Assembly (NCBI GenBank): GCA_963666765.1
Contig: OY762933.1
Span: 1,922,001 to 1,986,000 of the forward strand
DNA from: Foliamicus sp963666765
GTDB lineage: Bacteria; Pseudomonadota; Gammaproteobacteria; Steroidobacterales; Foliamicaceae
Direction of reading: 5' to 3'
DNA length: 64,000 nt
Shown here: in pieces, positions 44,195-52,849 of the stretch
Position numbering within the stretch: the first letter of the stretch is position 1
Layout: every line of letters starts with the position of its first letter
Made by a program: the position numbers and the translations under genes
The notes under the pieces: model-generated
The model's input: the letters and a program-made list of their open reading frames with translations, nothing else
The model's database searches: none
Told to the model about the DNA's origin: nothing

Positions 44195-45250
44195 ATGAAC
44201 GAAGAAACGCCGATGGTGCGCGACGACGGCACCTATCCTGTTGCCGATCTGGTCAAGGACTCGATCACCGTGTCCGTGGTGCAAACAAGAGTCCGGGCGG
44301 TCAACGGCGAGAATCCCGAGCCCGATCTCAAAGCCAATCTGAAATACATGCTGGAGTGCATGGACGCCGCGCAAGGCTATGGCGGCCGCAGCGATCTGCT
44401 GCTGTTCCACGAGTTTCCGATCACCGGCTTCAGCCTTTGGACGCGCGAACAGCACCACCGGCTGGCGATAGAAGTCCCCGGTCCGGAGACCGAAGCGGTC
44501 GCGGAGAAGGCCAGACAGTACGGCTGCTACGTGGCGTTCGGTACCTACGCGAAGGACGCCGACTGGCCCGGCCACATCCTGCACCTGATGATCATGATCG
44601 GTCCCGACGGCGAGCTGGCGGCGCGCCACTGGAAGCAGCGCAACGTGCGCGGAATGTTTCCGGGCGGCGAGCAATACACCACCGCCGTTTACGACGTGCT
44701 GGACCAATTCGTGGAAATGTACGGGCAGGACGCGGTAATACCCGTCGCCCGCACCGGCATCGGCAACATCGCGCTTTCGGCGGTGCAGTTCGAGCCGGAG
44801 CTTTTCCGCTGCATGGCGTTCAAGGGCGCGGAAATCATCTGCCGGGTGGCCACGGGCGGGTTCGAGTACGAGGACATGCGGCTGACTTCGTACCACAACA
44901 GCCTGTATACGCTGATCTGCAACAACTCCGTATCGACGCACGATCGCAATCCGGGCTTTCTGGAAGACACGGCCTACGGCGGTCCCGGGCGGTCGGCGAT
45001 CTTCGGTCCGCGGGGCGTGGAGCTGGCAAAGGCCAGCGTATTCGAGACGCAGCGCTCCGCCACCATCCCGATCGCCGAATTCCGGCGCAAGCACCGGATC
45101 CCCGACCTGCACATGGCGCTGTACCGGCCGGTGCTGGACCAGTACCGCGAACGCTACGACCCGAACGGCTACGCGGAATCGCCCCCGCAAAGCCGCCTCG
45201 ATGCCTACAAGCAGTTCGTGGCCCGGTCGCGCTGGACCCATTACTGGTAG
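44195..45250 (+). CDS. Nitrilase-superfamily protein lacking the catalytic cysteine
   Basis: Carbon-nitrogen hydrolase fold, 351 residues, closest in layout to aliphatic amidases. Glu73 (FHEFPITG) and Lys147 (RHWKQRN) of the Glu-Lys-Cys triad are kept. The nucleophile segment reads IALSAVQFEPELFRCMAFKGAEII: by the spacing to the conserved Pro-Glu and KGAEII, the cysteine is Ser195, and the following acidic residue is Ala. It may be a non-hydrolytic or altered enzyme. A metallo-beta-lactamase gene follows 14 bp downstream. Confidence 0.8.
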   Translation: MNEETPMVRDDGTYPVADLVKDSITVSVVQTRVRAVNGENPEPDLKANLKYMLECMDAAQGYGGRSDLLLFHEFPITGFSLWTREQHHRLAIEVPGPETEAVAEKARQYGCYVAFGTYAKDADWPGHILHLMIMIGPDGELAARHWKQRNVRGMFPGGEQYTTAVYDVLDQFVEMYGQDAVIPVARTGIGNIALSAVQFEPELFRCMAFKGAEIICRVATGGFEYEDMRLTSYHNSLYTLICNNSVSTHDRNPGFLEDTAYGGPGRSAIFGPRGVELAKASVFETQRSATIPIAEFRRKHRIPDLHMALYRPVLDQYRERYDPNGYAESPPQSRLDAYKQFVARSRWTHYW

Positions 45251-45264
45251 CCGGAGGCCGCACC

Positions 45265-46146
45265 ATGATCAGACTGGGACCCTACGAGATTCATCGTATC
45301 GAGGAGCTGATACTCCCGTACGCCGGCTACGCCGACCTGATTCCGGACATGCCCGCGGAACTGCTCGACGAGCACCGCGACGTACTAACCTCGCACCAGC
45401 TTCAGGCGGAAACCGGCCGTATCGTGCTCAGCTTCCATAGCTGGCTGATCCGCACCCGGCATCACTGGATCCTGATCGACACCTGCATCGGCAACCACAA
45501 GATCTACGAGCGCAAGGAACTGGCCGCCTTCAGCCAGCTCGACACGGCGTACCTGACCCGGCTTCGCGGCGCCGGCGCTGCACCGGAGGACATCGACTAC
45601 GTGTTCTGCACGCACCTGCATTTCGACCATTGCGGGTGGAACACCTCGATGATTGACGGCTGCTGGCAGCCTACCTTTCCGAACGCGCGCTACCTCTGCC
45701 ACCGCAAGGAACTGGAGCACTGGTCCAGTGTCCAGGACGACGATTACGACATGGGCCCGAACAGCGGCGTGTTCGATGCAAACGTCCAGCCTCTTATCGA
45801 AGCCGGGCTGCTGGAGGGCGTCGACGACGGATACGAAATTGAAGACGGGGTTCGCTTGCGGCTGGCCGCCGGGCACACGCCCGGCCACACGGTACTGGAA
45901 CTCGGCAAGGAAGGATCGCAGGGGCTGTTCTCGGGCGACCTCATTCACGCCGTAATGCAGGTCTACGGGCCGCAGTACACGACGGTGTTCTGCAACAAGG
46001 GCGAAGAGGCGGCGGAGACGCGCCGGCACACCCTGGAGCGCATCGCGGACCGATCAACCCTGCTGTTCCCCGCGCACTTCGGCCACCCGCACTACGGCCG
46101 CGTCGAGTCCACCGCTTCCGGCTTCAGATTCATCTTCGCTCCCTAG
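45265..46146 (+). CDS. Metallo-beta-lactamase-fold hydrolase
   Basis: A 293-residue zinc hydrolase of the lactonase type. The metal motif HLHFDH (His117, His119, Asp121, His122) in CTHLHFDHCGWN, then AAGHTPGHT, FSGDLIH and FPAHFGH complete the dinuclear site. GGAGG precedes ATG 45265. It likely works with the upstream nitrilase-like protein; the substrate is unknown. Its TAG stop lies within the inverted repeat that begins the 46143-46308 element. Confidence 0.87.
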   Translation: MIRLGPYEIHRIEELILPYAGYADLIPDMPAELLDEHRDVLTSHQLQAETGRIVLSFHSWLIRTRHHWILIDTCIGNHKIYERKELAAFSQLDTAYLTRLRGAGAAPEDIDYVFCTHLHFDHCGWNTSMIDGCWQPTFPNARYLCHRKELEHWSSVQDDDYDMGPNSGVFDANVQPLIEAGLLEGVDDGYEIEDGVRLRLAAGHTPGHTVLELGKEGSQGLFSGDLIHAVMQVYGPQYTTVFCNKGEEAAETRRHTLERIADRSTLLFPAHFGHPHYGRVESTASGFRFIFAP

Positions 46147-46308
46147 CAGCCCGTGGCAAAAGTCCCGCTGCGTTCGACCGGCAATCCCTCCCGCCTGGAC
46201 TGCGTTGCTCGTCGCTTGCATATGCCCGATATGCGCGCTCCTCGCGCCTTGCCAGGCGGGCGTCTCGCCGGCCTCGGCGCGACGCGGGATTTTGCCACGG
46301 GCTGCTAG
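46143..46308. repeat. 162-bp palindromic element, copy 1
   Basis: Terminal inverted repeats of 19 bp are exact (CTAGCAGCCCGTGGCAAAA and its complement). The whole element is an imperfect palindrome centred on GCATAT-GCCCG-ATATGC. Copies 2 and 3 lie at 59618 and 63149. It separates the metallo-beta-lactamase gene from ferrochelatase. Confidence 0.85.
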
Positions 46309-46311
46309 CTC

Positions 46312-46344
46312 CCGGGAGCGCGGGCGTCTCGCCCTCTTTCCCGG
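46312..46344 (-). terminator. Hairpin after hemH
   Basis: CCGGGA pairs with TCCCGG around an inner GGGCG-TCT-CGCCC (46322-46334), directly after the hemH stop. A likely hemH terminator or processing hairpin; no T-run follows. Confidence 0.5.
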
Positions 46345-46345
46345 A

Positions 46346-47371
46346 CTAATGCGGCGGCGGCGTGTTCGGACAGGTACCGAACTGCATCGGGCATCGGCGC
46401 GGCCCGATGTCCGACGCTACGCCCTGCCGGCCGAGAGCGCCTCGAACCAGGTCTCCCAGCCCCCGGATGAAGTCGCAATCAACCGCCACGGTGGGACAAC
46501 GCGTAAAGAACGGCACGCCGGTCGCGGCGGCCACGTCGCGGAAATCCATATCGATTTCCACGAGCGTCTCCACGTGCTCGGAAACGAACGCGATGGGCAC
46601 AACGACGACAGGACGTCCCGCTTCGCCGGCGCGGCGCACTTCTTCTTCGGTTGAGGGACCGATCCACTGCACCGGGCCGACCCGGCTCTGATAGCAGGTC
46701 ACCCAGTCCAACTCGCTGCGGTCAAGCGCCTCCACGATGGCCGCGGACGTCATTTCCACCTGCCACTGGTAGGGGTCGCCGGCGTTGATGGTGCGCTGCG
46801 GCAAGGCATGCGCGGAAAGCAACAGGCGAGGGGCGCCATGGCGGGACGCCTCGTCCAGCGACTTCCTGATGTTGGCGGCAGTCGCGTCCAGAAAGCCGTG
46901 GTGAGCCGGGTAGCAGCAGACGACGTCCTGCGGCGCGGTCAGTCGCTGCTTGCGGGCCGCTTCCCTGAATGCCTTGATCGAGGTGCCCGTGGTCGTGGTC
47001 GAGAACTGCGGATACAGCGGCAGCAGGACGATGCGATCGGGTCCGAATTCCTTGATCCTGCTCACGGTTTCGCTGACCAATGGGTGCCAGTAGCGCATGA
47101 ACACGAAGACTTCCACCTGCTCGGCGGTGTCGGCGATTTCTTTCTTGAGCGCCTCGGCCTGGTCTACCGTTGCCGGCAGGATCGAGGATCCGCCACCCAC
47201 CTTCCGGTAGATCTCCTCGGTCGTGCCGGCGCGGCGGCCGGCGATCAGCCGGGCCGCAACCCAGCGAAAGGGATTGGGTATGCGCAGGATGGCCGGATCG
47301 CTGAACAGGTTGAGCAGGAACGGGCGAATGGCCTGGGGCGTGTCCGGTCCGCCCAGGTTGAATATCACCAC
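46346..47371 (-). CDS. hemH: Ferrochelatase
   Basis: HemH inserts iron into protoporphyrin IX at the inner membrane. The 341-residue product has FNLGGPDTPQAIRPFLLNLFSDP, VFMRYWHPLVSETV, the LLLSAHALPQRTINAGDPYQ active-site histidine segment, and CYQSRVGPVQWIGPST with IAFVSEHVETLVEID. The start is uncertain: an in-frame TAA lies about 18 codons upstream and only GTG (47371) or a CTG are available, giving an N-terminus slightly shorter than usual. It follows the RCCR-like gene by 80 bp. Confidence 0.93.
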   Translation of the reverse strand: MVIFNLGGPDTPQAIRPFLLNLFSDPAILRIPNPFRWVAARLIAGRRAGTTEEIYRKVGGGSSILPATVDQAEALKKEIADTAEQVEVFVFMRYWHPLVSETVSRIKEFGPDRIVLLPLYPQFSTTTTGTSIKAFREAARKQRLTAPQDVVCCYPAHHGFLDATAANIRKSLDEASRHGAPRLLLSAHALPQRTINAGDPYQWQVEMTSAAIVEALDRSELDWVTCYQSRVGPVQWIGPSTEEEVRRAGEAGRPVVVVPIAFVSEHVETLVEIDMDFRDVAAATGVPFFTRCPTVAVDCDFIRGLGDLVRGALGRQGVASDIGPRRCPMQFGTCPNTPPPH

Positions 47372-47451
47372 GGCAAGCTTGCGCGGGTTTGCGGATGTCG
47401 TATCGACCAGGGCGGCGTCCTCTTATTTGAGTTTCGTCAGAATGCCGACGC

Positions 47452-48264
47452 TCAGGAGCGAGCCAGCGCTTCGCGAATCTGCTCGGCGCCGATACGCAAC
47501 TCCAGCATGCGCTGGAACTCCTCCTCGCCGAATACACGTTGGGGCAGCACGTTCATCGGATCGAGCCGGTAACCCAGTTCGCGCACCTTGAAGTCGAAAT
47601 CGCGCTGGGCCGCGCGTTCCTCCTCCGGAACCGGCTCGGCCTCGTCCAGCCAGCCGAACCAGCGGTCGAGAAAGCCTTCCAGGTATTGTTCGCATACGTC
47701 GATGTTGGCGTCGTTGAGTTCCGCCGTATGGCAGATGCATACCGGCGACATCAGCCCGCGCAAATACGTACCGTGGCTGACGAAGTGCGTAAACGCCGGA
47801 TTACCCTGGAACTCCAGGTAGGCGGCGTTGGCGGGCTCGAAGTAGCGCTCCACGTATTCGGGGTTTACCCTCAGGTCAACGCGGGGCGTGTACTCAGCGT
47901 AGAAGAAAAGCCGGGGTATGGTCCCGAAGATCACGGCCAGGTGAGGCACGCGGGTCTGCTCGCCCAGGAACACCGTGGCATTGATGTCAAGGATGCTGGC
48001 GTGACGGTTCCCGATCCAGGAATGAACCAGCCAAGGGACCTCCGGGCTGCTGTAGGCCTGAAACGAACCCTCCATCGCGCCGTCCGGCGAGGTGTAGTAC
48101 TCGCGTCCCTCGCAACTGGGGTGCAGCTCTGATGGAAACCGTTCGCGAACGCGGTCTACGATACCGGTCTGGATTCCCCAGCATCGCTTCCAGGCCGCGG
48201 AAACGTCCACCTGCGGATTCTCCGCAAGAAACTCCATGATGGTCTTGACTTCGGCTTTTTTCAT
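47452..48264 (-). CDS. Red chlorophyll catabolite reductase-like protein
   Basis: A 270-residue soluble protein. The run VHSWIGNRHASILDINATVFLGEQTRVPHLAVIFG...YTPRVDLRVNPEYVERYFEPAN resembles plant red chlorophyll catabolite reductase (GSWIH, FL..T..P, P-R-DL..NP-Y...Y), a member of the ferredoxin-dependent bilin reductase superfamily that reduces linear tetrapyrroles. I infer this from pattern memory, not a search. Position directly upstream of ferrochelatase fits tetrapyrrole chemistry. The organism shows no photosynthesis genes here, so the substrate would be a haem-derived or dietary tetrapyrrole. Confidence 0.6.
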   Translation of the reverse strand: MKKAEVKTIMEFLAENPQVDVSAAWKRCWGIQTGIVDRVRERFPSELHPSCEGREYYTSPDGAMEGSFQAYSSPEVPWLVHSWIGNRHASILDINATVFLGEQTRVPHLAVIFGTIPRLFFYAEYTPRVDLRVNPEYVERYFEPANAAYLEFQGNPAFTHFVSHGTYLRGLMSPVCICHTAELNDANIDVCEQYLEGFLDRWFGWLDEAEPVPEEERAAQRDFDFKVRELGYRLDPMNVLPQRVFGEEEFQRMLELRIGAEQIREALARS

Positions 48265-48308
48265 GCGCTGATCCTTGGTCAGTTCTCCAAACCTGTCCGG
48301 CGCCTGCT

Positions 48309-49616
48309 CTACGGTTTGGCGAGCAGTTCCAGTGCGGCGGCGGTCATCGTGCGGACTCCGGTCTCCAGGGTCCGCTCGTAGGCAGGGAGAAAGAACGGCG
48401 AATGCGTGGCGGGCAGCTTGCGGCCTTCGGACTCCGCCTTGGCGTGGGCATCCGGATCGGCGGCGCCCAGCCAGAAATAGAATCCCGGAATACGCTCTTC
48501 CGTGCGGCCGAACCTGGCGAAGTCCTCGCCGCCCATGACCGGCTTGCTCTGCTCCACATTCTCCGTCCCCAGTTCCCCGCGCAGCACATCGGCCAGGCGG
48601 TTCGACAGCTCGGGATCGTTGTACAGCGCGGGCGTGAATTCATTCTTGACAATCACTTCGGGCAGCCGGTCGTCCGGAAGGCCCATGGCCCTGCCCTGCG
48701 CCCTGGCGATCCGGGCGATGCCGTCGAGCAGCAGCGCCCGATTCGCGTCGGAATACGAACGCACGGTGAGCTGCAGGTCGACGCGGTCGGAGATGATGTT
48801 GTGCTTGGTGCCGCCGTGTATGGACCCGACGGTCACAACACCCTGGTCTATGGGGTTGAGGTTGCGCGCCACCAGCGTCTGCAGCGCGGTGACGATGTAG
48901 GCGGAGAGCACGATGGGGTCGCGGGTCAGGTGGGGCGCGGCGCCGTGTCCGCCGGTGCCGTGCACGATGATGTCCACGGAATCCACGTTGGCCATCGCGA
49001 ATTCCGGCTTGTAGCCCGCCTGCCCCGCCGGAAGGTTGGCGGTCACGTGCAGGCCGAGGTTGTAATCGGGACGCGGGAAGCGCGTGAACAATCCGTCCTC
49101 GATCATGGCGCGAGCGCCCAGGCCGCGCTCTTCGGCCGGCTGGGCCACCAGCACCACCGTGCCGCTCCAGTCGTCGCGCTGCGACGACAGCTTGCGGGCC
49201 ACGCCGATCAGGTTGGTAATGTGAATGTCGTGCCCGCATGCATGCATGACCGGAACCGTGCGGCCCAGCTCGTCGACGGTCATGGCCGTGCTGGCATAGG
49301 GCACGCCCGTCAGCTCCTTGACCGGCAAGGCGTCCATGTCGCCGCGGATCATCACCGTGGGCCCCTCGCCGTTGCGCAACACGCCGACCACCCCGGTGCC
49401 GCCTACTTCCGCCGTGACCTCGTAACCCGAGGCGGCGAATTCCTCGGCCATGCGGGACGCGGTCTCGAACTCGTACAGCGACAATTCGGGGTTGCGGTGG
49501 AAGTGCAGATACAAGGCTTCCATGTAGTCCCGTTCGGCTTCGCTGACGTTGATTTCAGCGCTGGACGCAGGGGCGCACAACGCCAGCACAATGGCGCCGC
49601 AGGCAAGAATTCGCAT
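48309..49616 (-). CDS. Exported M20D-family amidohydrolase
   Basis: A 435-residue zinc amidohydrolase from ATG 49616 with a signal peptide (MRILACGAIVLALCAPASSA). Metal motifs HACGHDIH and QPAEERGLGA, and dimerisation domain VDIIVHGTGGHGAAPHLTRDPI, place it with IAA-amino-acid and hippurate hydrolases. Likely periplasmic hydrolysis of N-acyl amino acids (inference). Lies 44 bp upstream of the RCCR-like gene. The window has a second exported M20 protein at 28239. Confidence 0.87.
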   Translation of the reverse strand: MRILACGAIVLALCAPASSAEINVSEAERDYMEALYLHFHRNPELSLYEFETASRMAEEFAASGYEVTAEVGGTGVVGVLRNGEGPTVMIRGDMDALPVKELTGVPYASTAMTVDELGRTVPVMHACGHDIHITNLIGVARKLSSQRDDWSGTVVLVAQPAEERGLGARAMIEDGLFTRFPRPDYNLGLHVTANLPAGQAGYKPEFAMANVDSVDIIVHGTGGHGAAPHLTRDPIVLSAYIVTALQTLVARNLNPIDQGVVTVGSIHGGTKHNIISDRVDLQLTVRSYSDANRALLLDGIARIARAQGRAMGLPDDRLPEVIVKNEFTPALYNDPELSNRLADVLRGELGTENVEQSKPVMGGEDFARFGRTEERIPGFYFWLGAADPDAHAKAESEGRKLPATHSPFFLPAYERTLETGVRTMTAAALELLAKP

Positions 49617-49707
49617 GATCAGGCTGCTCCTTCGTATGTTGATGGTCAGGGCGTGGTTGCCGCTGGCGTGGCAACTGTACACGAGCCGCAGGGTTCCGAA
49701 GGACGTC

Positions 49708-50325
49708 TCAGCGGGAAAGGCCTGACAGGTCTGTCGGGTCATCGATGTCCACCGCAGCGAGGGGTATCGGCATGCCGAGCACGTTTTTCGAGGACGCCAG
49801 AAGCATTTGCGCGCCCCGGTCGCCGGCCAGGGACTTCAGCGCGCCGAAGTGCGAGCGGGGGAAGATGGCGGGAACCCCCAGCTTCCCCGCGTAGCGGGAA
49901 GCCACCACGGACCGCGGATTGTCGCGCCAGGTCAGGACAAGCGCCGCCAGGTCGCCGGCTTCCAGCAACGGCTGATCGGCAAGGCACACGAGCACCGCGC
50001 GGGCGCTTCGATCAAGCGCCCGAACCCCACAGGCGAGGGACCGGCCCATCCCGTCGCGCCAGCGCGGATTCCGGACCGTGGTCGTGCCGTTGCGGGCCGC
50101 GCCGCTTTCCTCAAGTGCGCGATGGACCAGATGGGCCCGGTAGCCGAGCACCACGCACACCGCTTCTGCGCCGGCCACGCGGGTCAGGCGCGCAATTCGC
50201 GCCACTAGTGTCTCGCCGCGGTACCTCGCGAGCTGTTTCGGCGAACCATAACGGCGTGATGCGCCCGCCGCGAGAATGACGGCGCGCAAGCCGGGTTGGC
50301 CGCTTCTACTCGAACACATGTACAT
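49708..50325 (-). CDS. MocA/MobA-like nucleotidyltransferase
   Basis: A 205-residue protein with the nucleotidyltransferase start RAVILAAGASRRYGSPKQL, the VLVCLADQPLLEAGDL metal-binding segment and GVPAIFPRSHF. This pattern matches molybdenum cofactor cytidylyltransferase (MocA), which makes MCD for xanthine-oxidase-type enzymes. AAAGG upstream supports ATG 50325 over the longer frame to 50406. Fits the molybdenum genes elsewhere in the window, although no MCD enzyme is encoded here. Confidence 0.8.
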   Translation of the reverse strand: MYMCSSRSGQPGLRAVILAAGASRRYGSPKQLARYRGETLVARIARLTRVAGAEAVCVVLGYRAHLVHRALEESGAARNGTTTVRNPRWRDGMGRSLACGVRALDRSARAVLVCLADQPLLEAGDLAALVLTWRDNPRSVVASRYAGKLGVPAIFPRSHFGALKSLAGDRGAQMLLASSKNVLGMPIPLAAVDIDDPTDLSGLSR

Positions 50326-50368
50326 CAACGGCCTTTCTCGCGCAGGCCAAGAGACAGGAGAGCATGAT

Positions 50369-50746
50369 TCATCGGGTCCCCAGGTACCGGTCAAGGACGG
50401 CGTCAAGCAATTCCTGCGTCAGGCTTGTCACCTGAGCGATCTCGCCCTGAACCGGATAGGGTGTCAGACTGAATTCCCAGGTCAGATCACCGCAACCGTT
50501 GTACACAACGAACTTGCCTTGGACGGTGGACAACTCGCCGCCTTCCGAGCAACGAACCGCCCGAACTTTTTCCGTCTCAATGCCGTTTCGAAAACCGTAA
50601 AGCCCCTCCTTTGCATGCTGCAACGTGGCGGATCCCCATTCCCGATTCTGGGAAGACAGGTCCACTCGCAACTGGCCCATTGCCTGGGAAGCGATCAAGG
50701 TCCACATCAGCCCAAGGGTGATTGTGAGAATCGGCTTGAGGTCCAT
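50369..50746 (-). CDS. Hypothetical exported protein
   Basis: A 125-residue frame from ATG 50746 with a plausible signal peptide (MDLKPILTITLGLMWTLIASQAMGQ). The mature part has two cysteines (VRCSEGG, NGCGDLTW) that could form a disulfide. No family is recognised. The frame extends to 50761 from an earlier ATG. It could be a lineage-specific periplasmic protein; coding status is moderate. Confidence 0.45.
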   Translation of the reverse strand: MDLKPILTITLGLMWTLIASQAMGQLRVDLSSQNREWGSATLQHAKEGLYGFRNGIETEKVRAVRCSEGGELSTVQGKFVVYNGCGDLTWEFSLTPYPVQGEIAQVTSLTQELLDAVLDRYLGTR

Positions 50747-50761
50747 GGAAGCTGGCCGCAT

Positions 50762-51046
50762 AGAGAAAATACATCCAATCCCTTGAACTGAAGAACAGCC
50801 GAGTGGGGAACCTGTCCCCAGCGGACCATGAATTCCACCGCCCTCTCGACCGTGATGCGAAAAATACCGCGCTTACGGGCAGTCGTCAACAACCCGTACG
50901 GGTTGAAGCTTCTTCTCTTACCGCGCGGCAATCAGTCGGTCTACAATTCGATCTATGAGTGCAAGATCGGTGGGAGTCCTCTCTCGAATCCAGGAAGGAT
51001 TTACTCCGGCACTCTCAAACGGATTGACTGGAAACAGGGATGAGCT
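50762..51046. other. Spacer upstream of the restriction-modification genes
   Basis: 285 bp with lower GC than the flanking core genes. Short frames exist on the plus strand (50828-51043 and 50955-51068) but none resembles a controller protein. The promoter of the methyltransferase gene should lie here; no consensus pair stands out. Confidence 0.4.
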
Positions 51047-52849
51047 ATGCAACTTACAAGGACTGTGAGAACAAGGACGCCACTGGCAACCATGTCGCAG
51101 CGGGAAATCACGGCAATCGAAGCGTCAGTCGCGCGAACGCTTCAATCGTCCGTCGCACCCCTGGACTCACTTGACATCACAAGGTCGCTGGTCCGCGAAG
51201 TAATTTCCGCCTACTGGAAAGAAACTCAGGCTCTTCTGGGTGGCCATGCAAGGCTTCGCGAACTTCCGCCGGGATTCTCGCTTGCGCCACTTGAGCCGGA
51301 AGTTCGCAAACTGGCTCGAAGAATGGGAAACGGGGTGGCCGAATCGGACGTGCTGGACGCCAGTTACAGGATCGGCGTTCTATATACGGGCTTGATGCCC
51401 GCCGAACGCCGGGCGCGCCTGGGGGCGCACTACACGCCGCGGGCGCTTTGCCAACGGTTGCTGGATATGGCGGAGGAGGCGGGTGTCGAATGGGCCACGG
51501 CACGGGTGCTTGATCCAGCATGCGGCGGCGGGGCTTTCCTGTCTCCCCTCGCCCTCCGCATGGCGGCAAGCCTGAAGGACCAACCCGCGGGAACCGTGCT
51601 GACGAGCATCGAGCAACGGCTGCGAGGATACGAAATCGATCCGTTTGCCGCCTGGATGTCCCAGGTATTTCTGGATGTGACGCTCGCGGAACTGTGCCTT
51701 AAGGCCGACAGGCCACTCAATTCACTTGTGAAAGTTTGCGATGCGCTGGAGCAGGAACCCGGCGCCGAGAGATTCGATCTGGTCATAGGAAACCCGCCCT
51801 ATGGTCGCATCACGCTATCGCCGAGTTTGCGTCAGAAGTTTCAGCGCAGCCTTTTCGGCCACGCCAACCTGTACGGCGTGTTCTCCGATCTGGCGCTGCG
51901 ATTGACGTGCCCGGAGGGGGTGATCGCGTACGTCACGCCCACAAGCTTTCTTTCCGGTGAATACTTCAAGGCCCTGCGTGTCTTGCTGGGCTGGGAGGCG
52001 CCGCCGATCTCAATTGACTTCATTGCGGAGCGCAAGGGTGTCTTCGCGGACGTGCTCCAGGAAACCCTGCTTGCGACGTATCGGCGAGGCCGCGAGCCTG
52101 GCGCGGCGAGCGTGCACTTTCTGACGCAAGATCGGCACGGCTCGGTCAAGATCGACGGAGCAGGATCCTTCAAACTGCCCGAAGAGCTGGACAGGCCGTG
52201 GCTGATCCCAAGGAGCGACCGGCAAAGCGAACTCATCGACCGGGTTTCCCGGTTGCCCTATCGCTTGGCGGACTACGGCTACACCGTAAGCACTGGACCG
52301 CTGGTCTGGAATCGGCACAAGTCGGGCCTGCGTGACGAACCCGGCAAGGGGCGCTACCCATTGCTCTGGGCCGAATCCGTGCACTCCAACGGCGTGTTTG
52401 AATTCCGGGCCCAAAAGCGCAACCACAAGCCGTACTTCGAACCGAAAGAGAAGGAGAATTGGGTGGTAACGGATCACCCATGCGTACTGCTGCAGAGAAC
52501 AACGGCCAAGGAGCAGTGCCGGCGCCTGATCGCGGCCGAACTGCCGGAGCAGTTCATCAAAACGCACGGCGCGGTGGTTATAGAAAACCACCTGAACATG
52601 ATCAAGCCGCTAAACGGCGCTCCCAAGGTATCGGCGGCTGCGTTGGCAGCTCTGTTGAACAGCGATGTCGTTGACCAGGTATTCCGCTGCATCAACGGTA
52701 GCGTGGCCGTGTCGGCCTATGAGCTGCAAGCGCTGCCGCTACCCTCCCCGGACGACATCAAGGACATTGAAGCATTGATTGAAACGCGCGCACACCGGGA
52801 GGTCCTGGACCAGGCTGTAGAGCGGCTGTACGAAAGTGAAGCGAAATAA
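51047..52849 (+). CDS. Type II N6-adenine DNA methyltransferase (M.PstI-like)
   Basis: A 600-residue gamma-class adenine methyltransferase. GAHYTP (about 126-131), SAM-binding motif DPACGGGAFL (156-165), GYEIDPFA and catalytic NPPY (249-252) are in the expected order, followed by a target-recognition region. AGGGA precedes ATG 51047; Met16 is a weaker alternative. The stop overlaps the restriction enzyme start by one base (TAATG). It protects host DNA at the site cut by the partner, expected to be CTGCAG from the family of that enzyme. Confidence 0.9.
   Translation: MQLTRTVRTRTPLATMSQREITAIEASVARTLQSSVAPLDSLDITRSLVREVISAYWKETQALLGGHARLRELPPGFSLAPLEPEVRKLARRMGNGVAESDVLDASYRIGVLYTGLMPAERRARLGAHYTPRALCQRLLDMAEEAGVEWATARVLDPACGGGAFLSPLALRMAASLKDQPAGTVLTSIEQRLRGYEIDPFAAWMSQVFLDVTLAELCLKADRPLNSLVKVCDALEQEPGAERFDLVIGNPPYGRITLSPSLRQKFQRSLFGHANLYGVFSDLALRLTCPEGVIAYVTPTSFLSGEYFKALRVLLGWEAPPISIDFIAERKGVFADVLQETLLATYRRGREPGAASVHFLTQDRHGSVKIDGAGSFKLPEELDRPWLIPRSDRQSELIDRVSRLPYRLADYGYTVSTGPLVWNRHKSGLRDEPGKGRYPLLWAESVHSNGVFEFRAQKRNHKPYFEPKEKENWVVTDHPCVLLQRTTAKEQCRRLIAAELPEQFIKTHGAVVIENHLNMIKPLNGAPKVSAAALAALLNSDVVDQVFRCINGSVAVSAYELQALPLPSPDDIKDIEALIETRAHREVLDQAVERLYESEAK

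Noticed and set aside
44356..45264. Long upstream extension of the metallo-beta-lactamase gene
   Set aside because: It overlaps the nitrilase-like gene in another frame; ATG 45265 has a GGAGG site and matches the family start.
50828..51043. Possible controller protein of the restriction-modification system
   Set aside because: The 71-codon frame shows no helix-turn-helix pattern and no good ribosome site.
50955..51068. 37-codon frame overlapping the methyltransferase start
   Set aside because: No ribosome site and no known family; could be coincidental.
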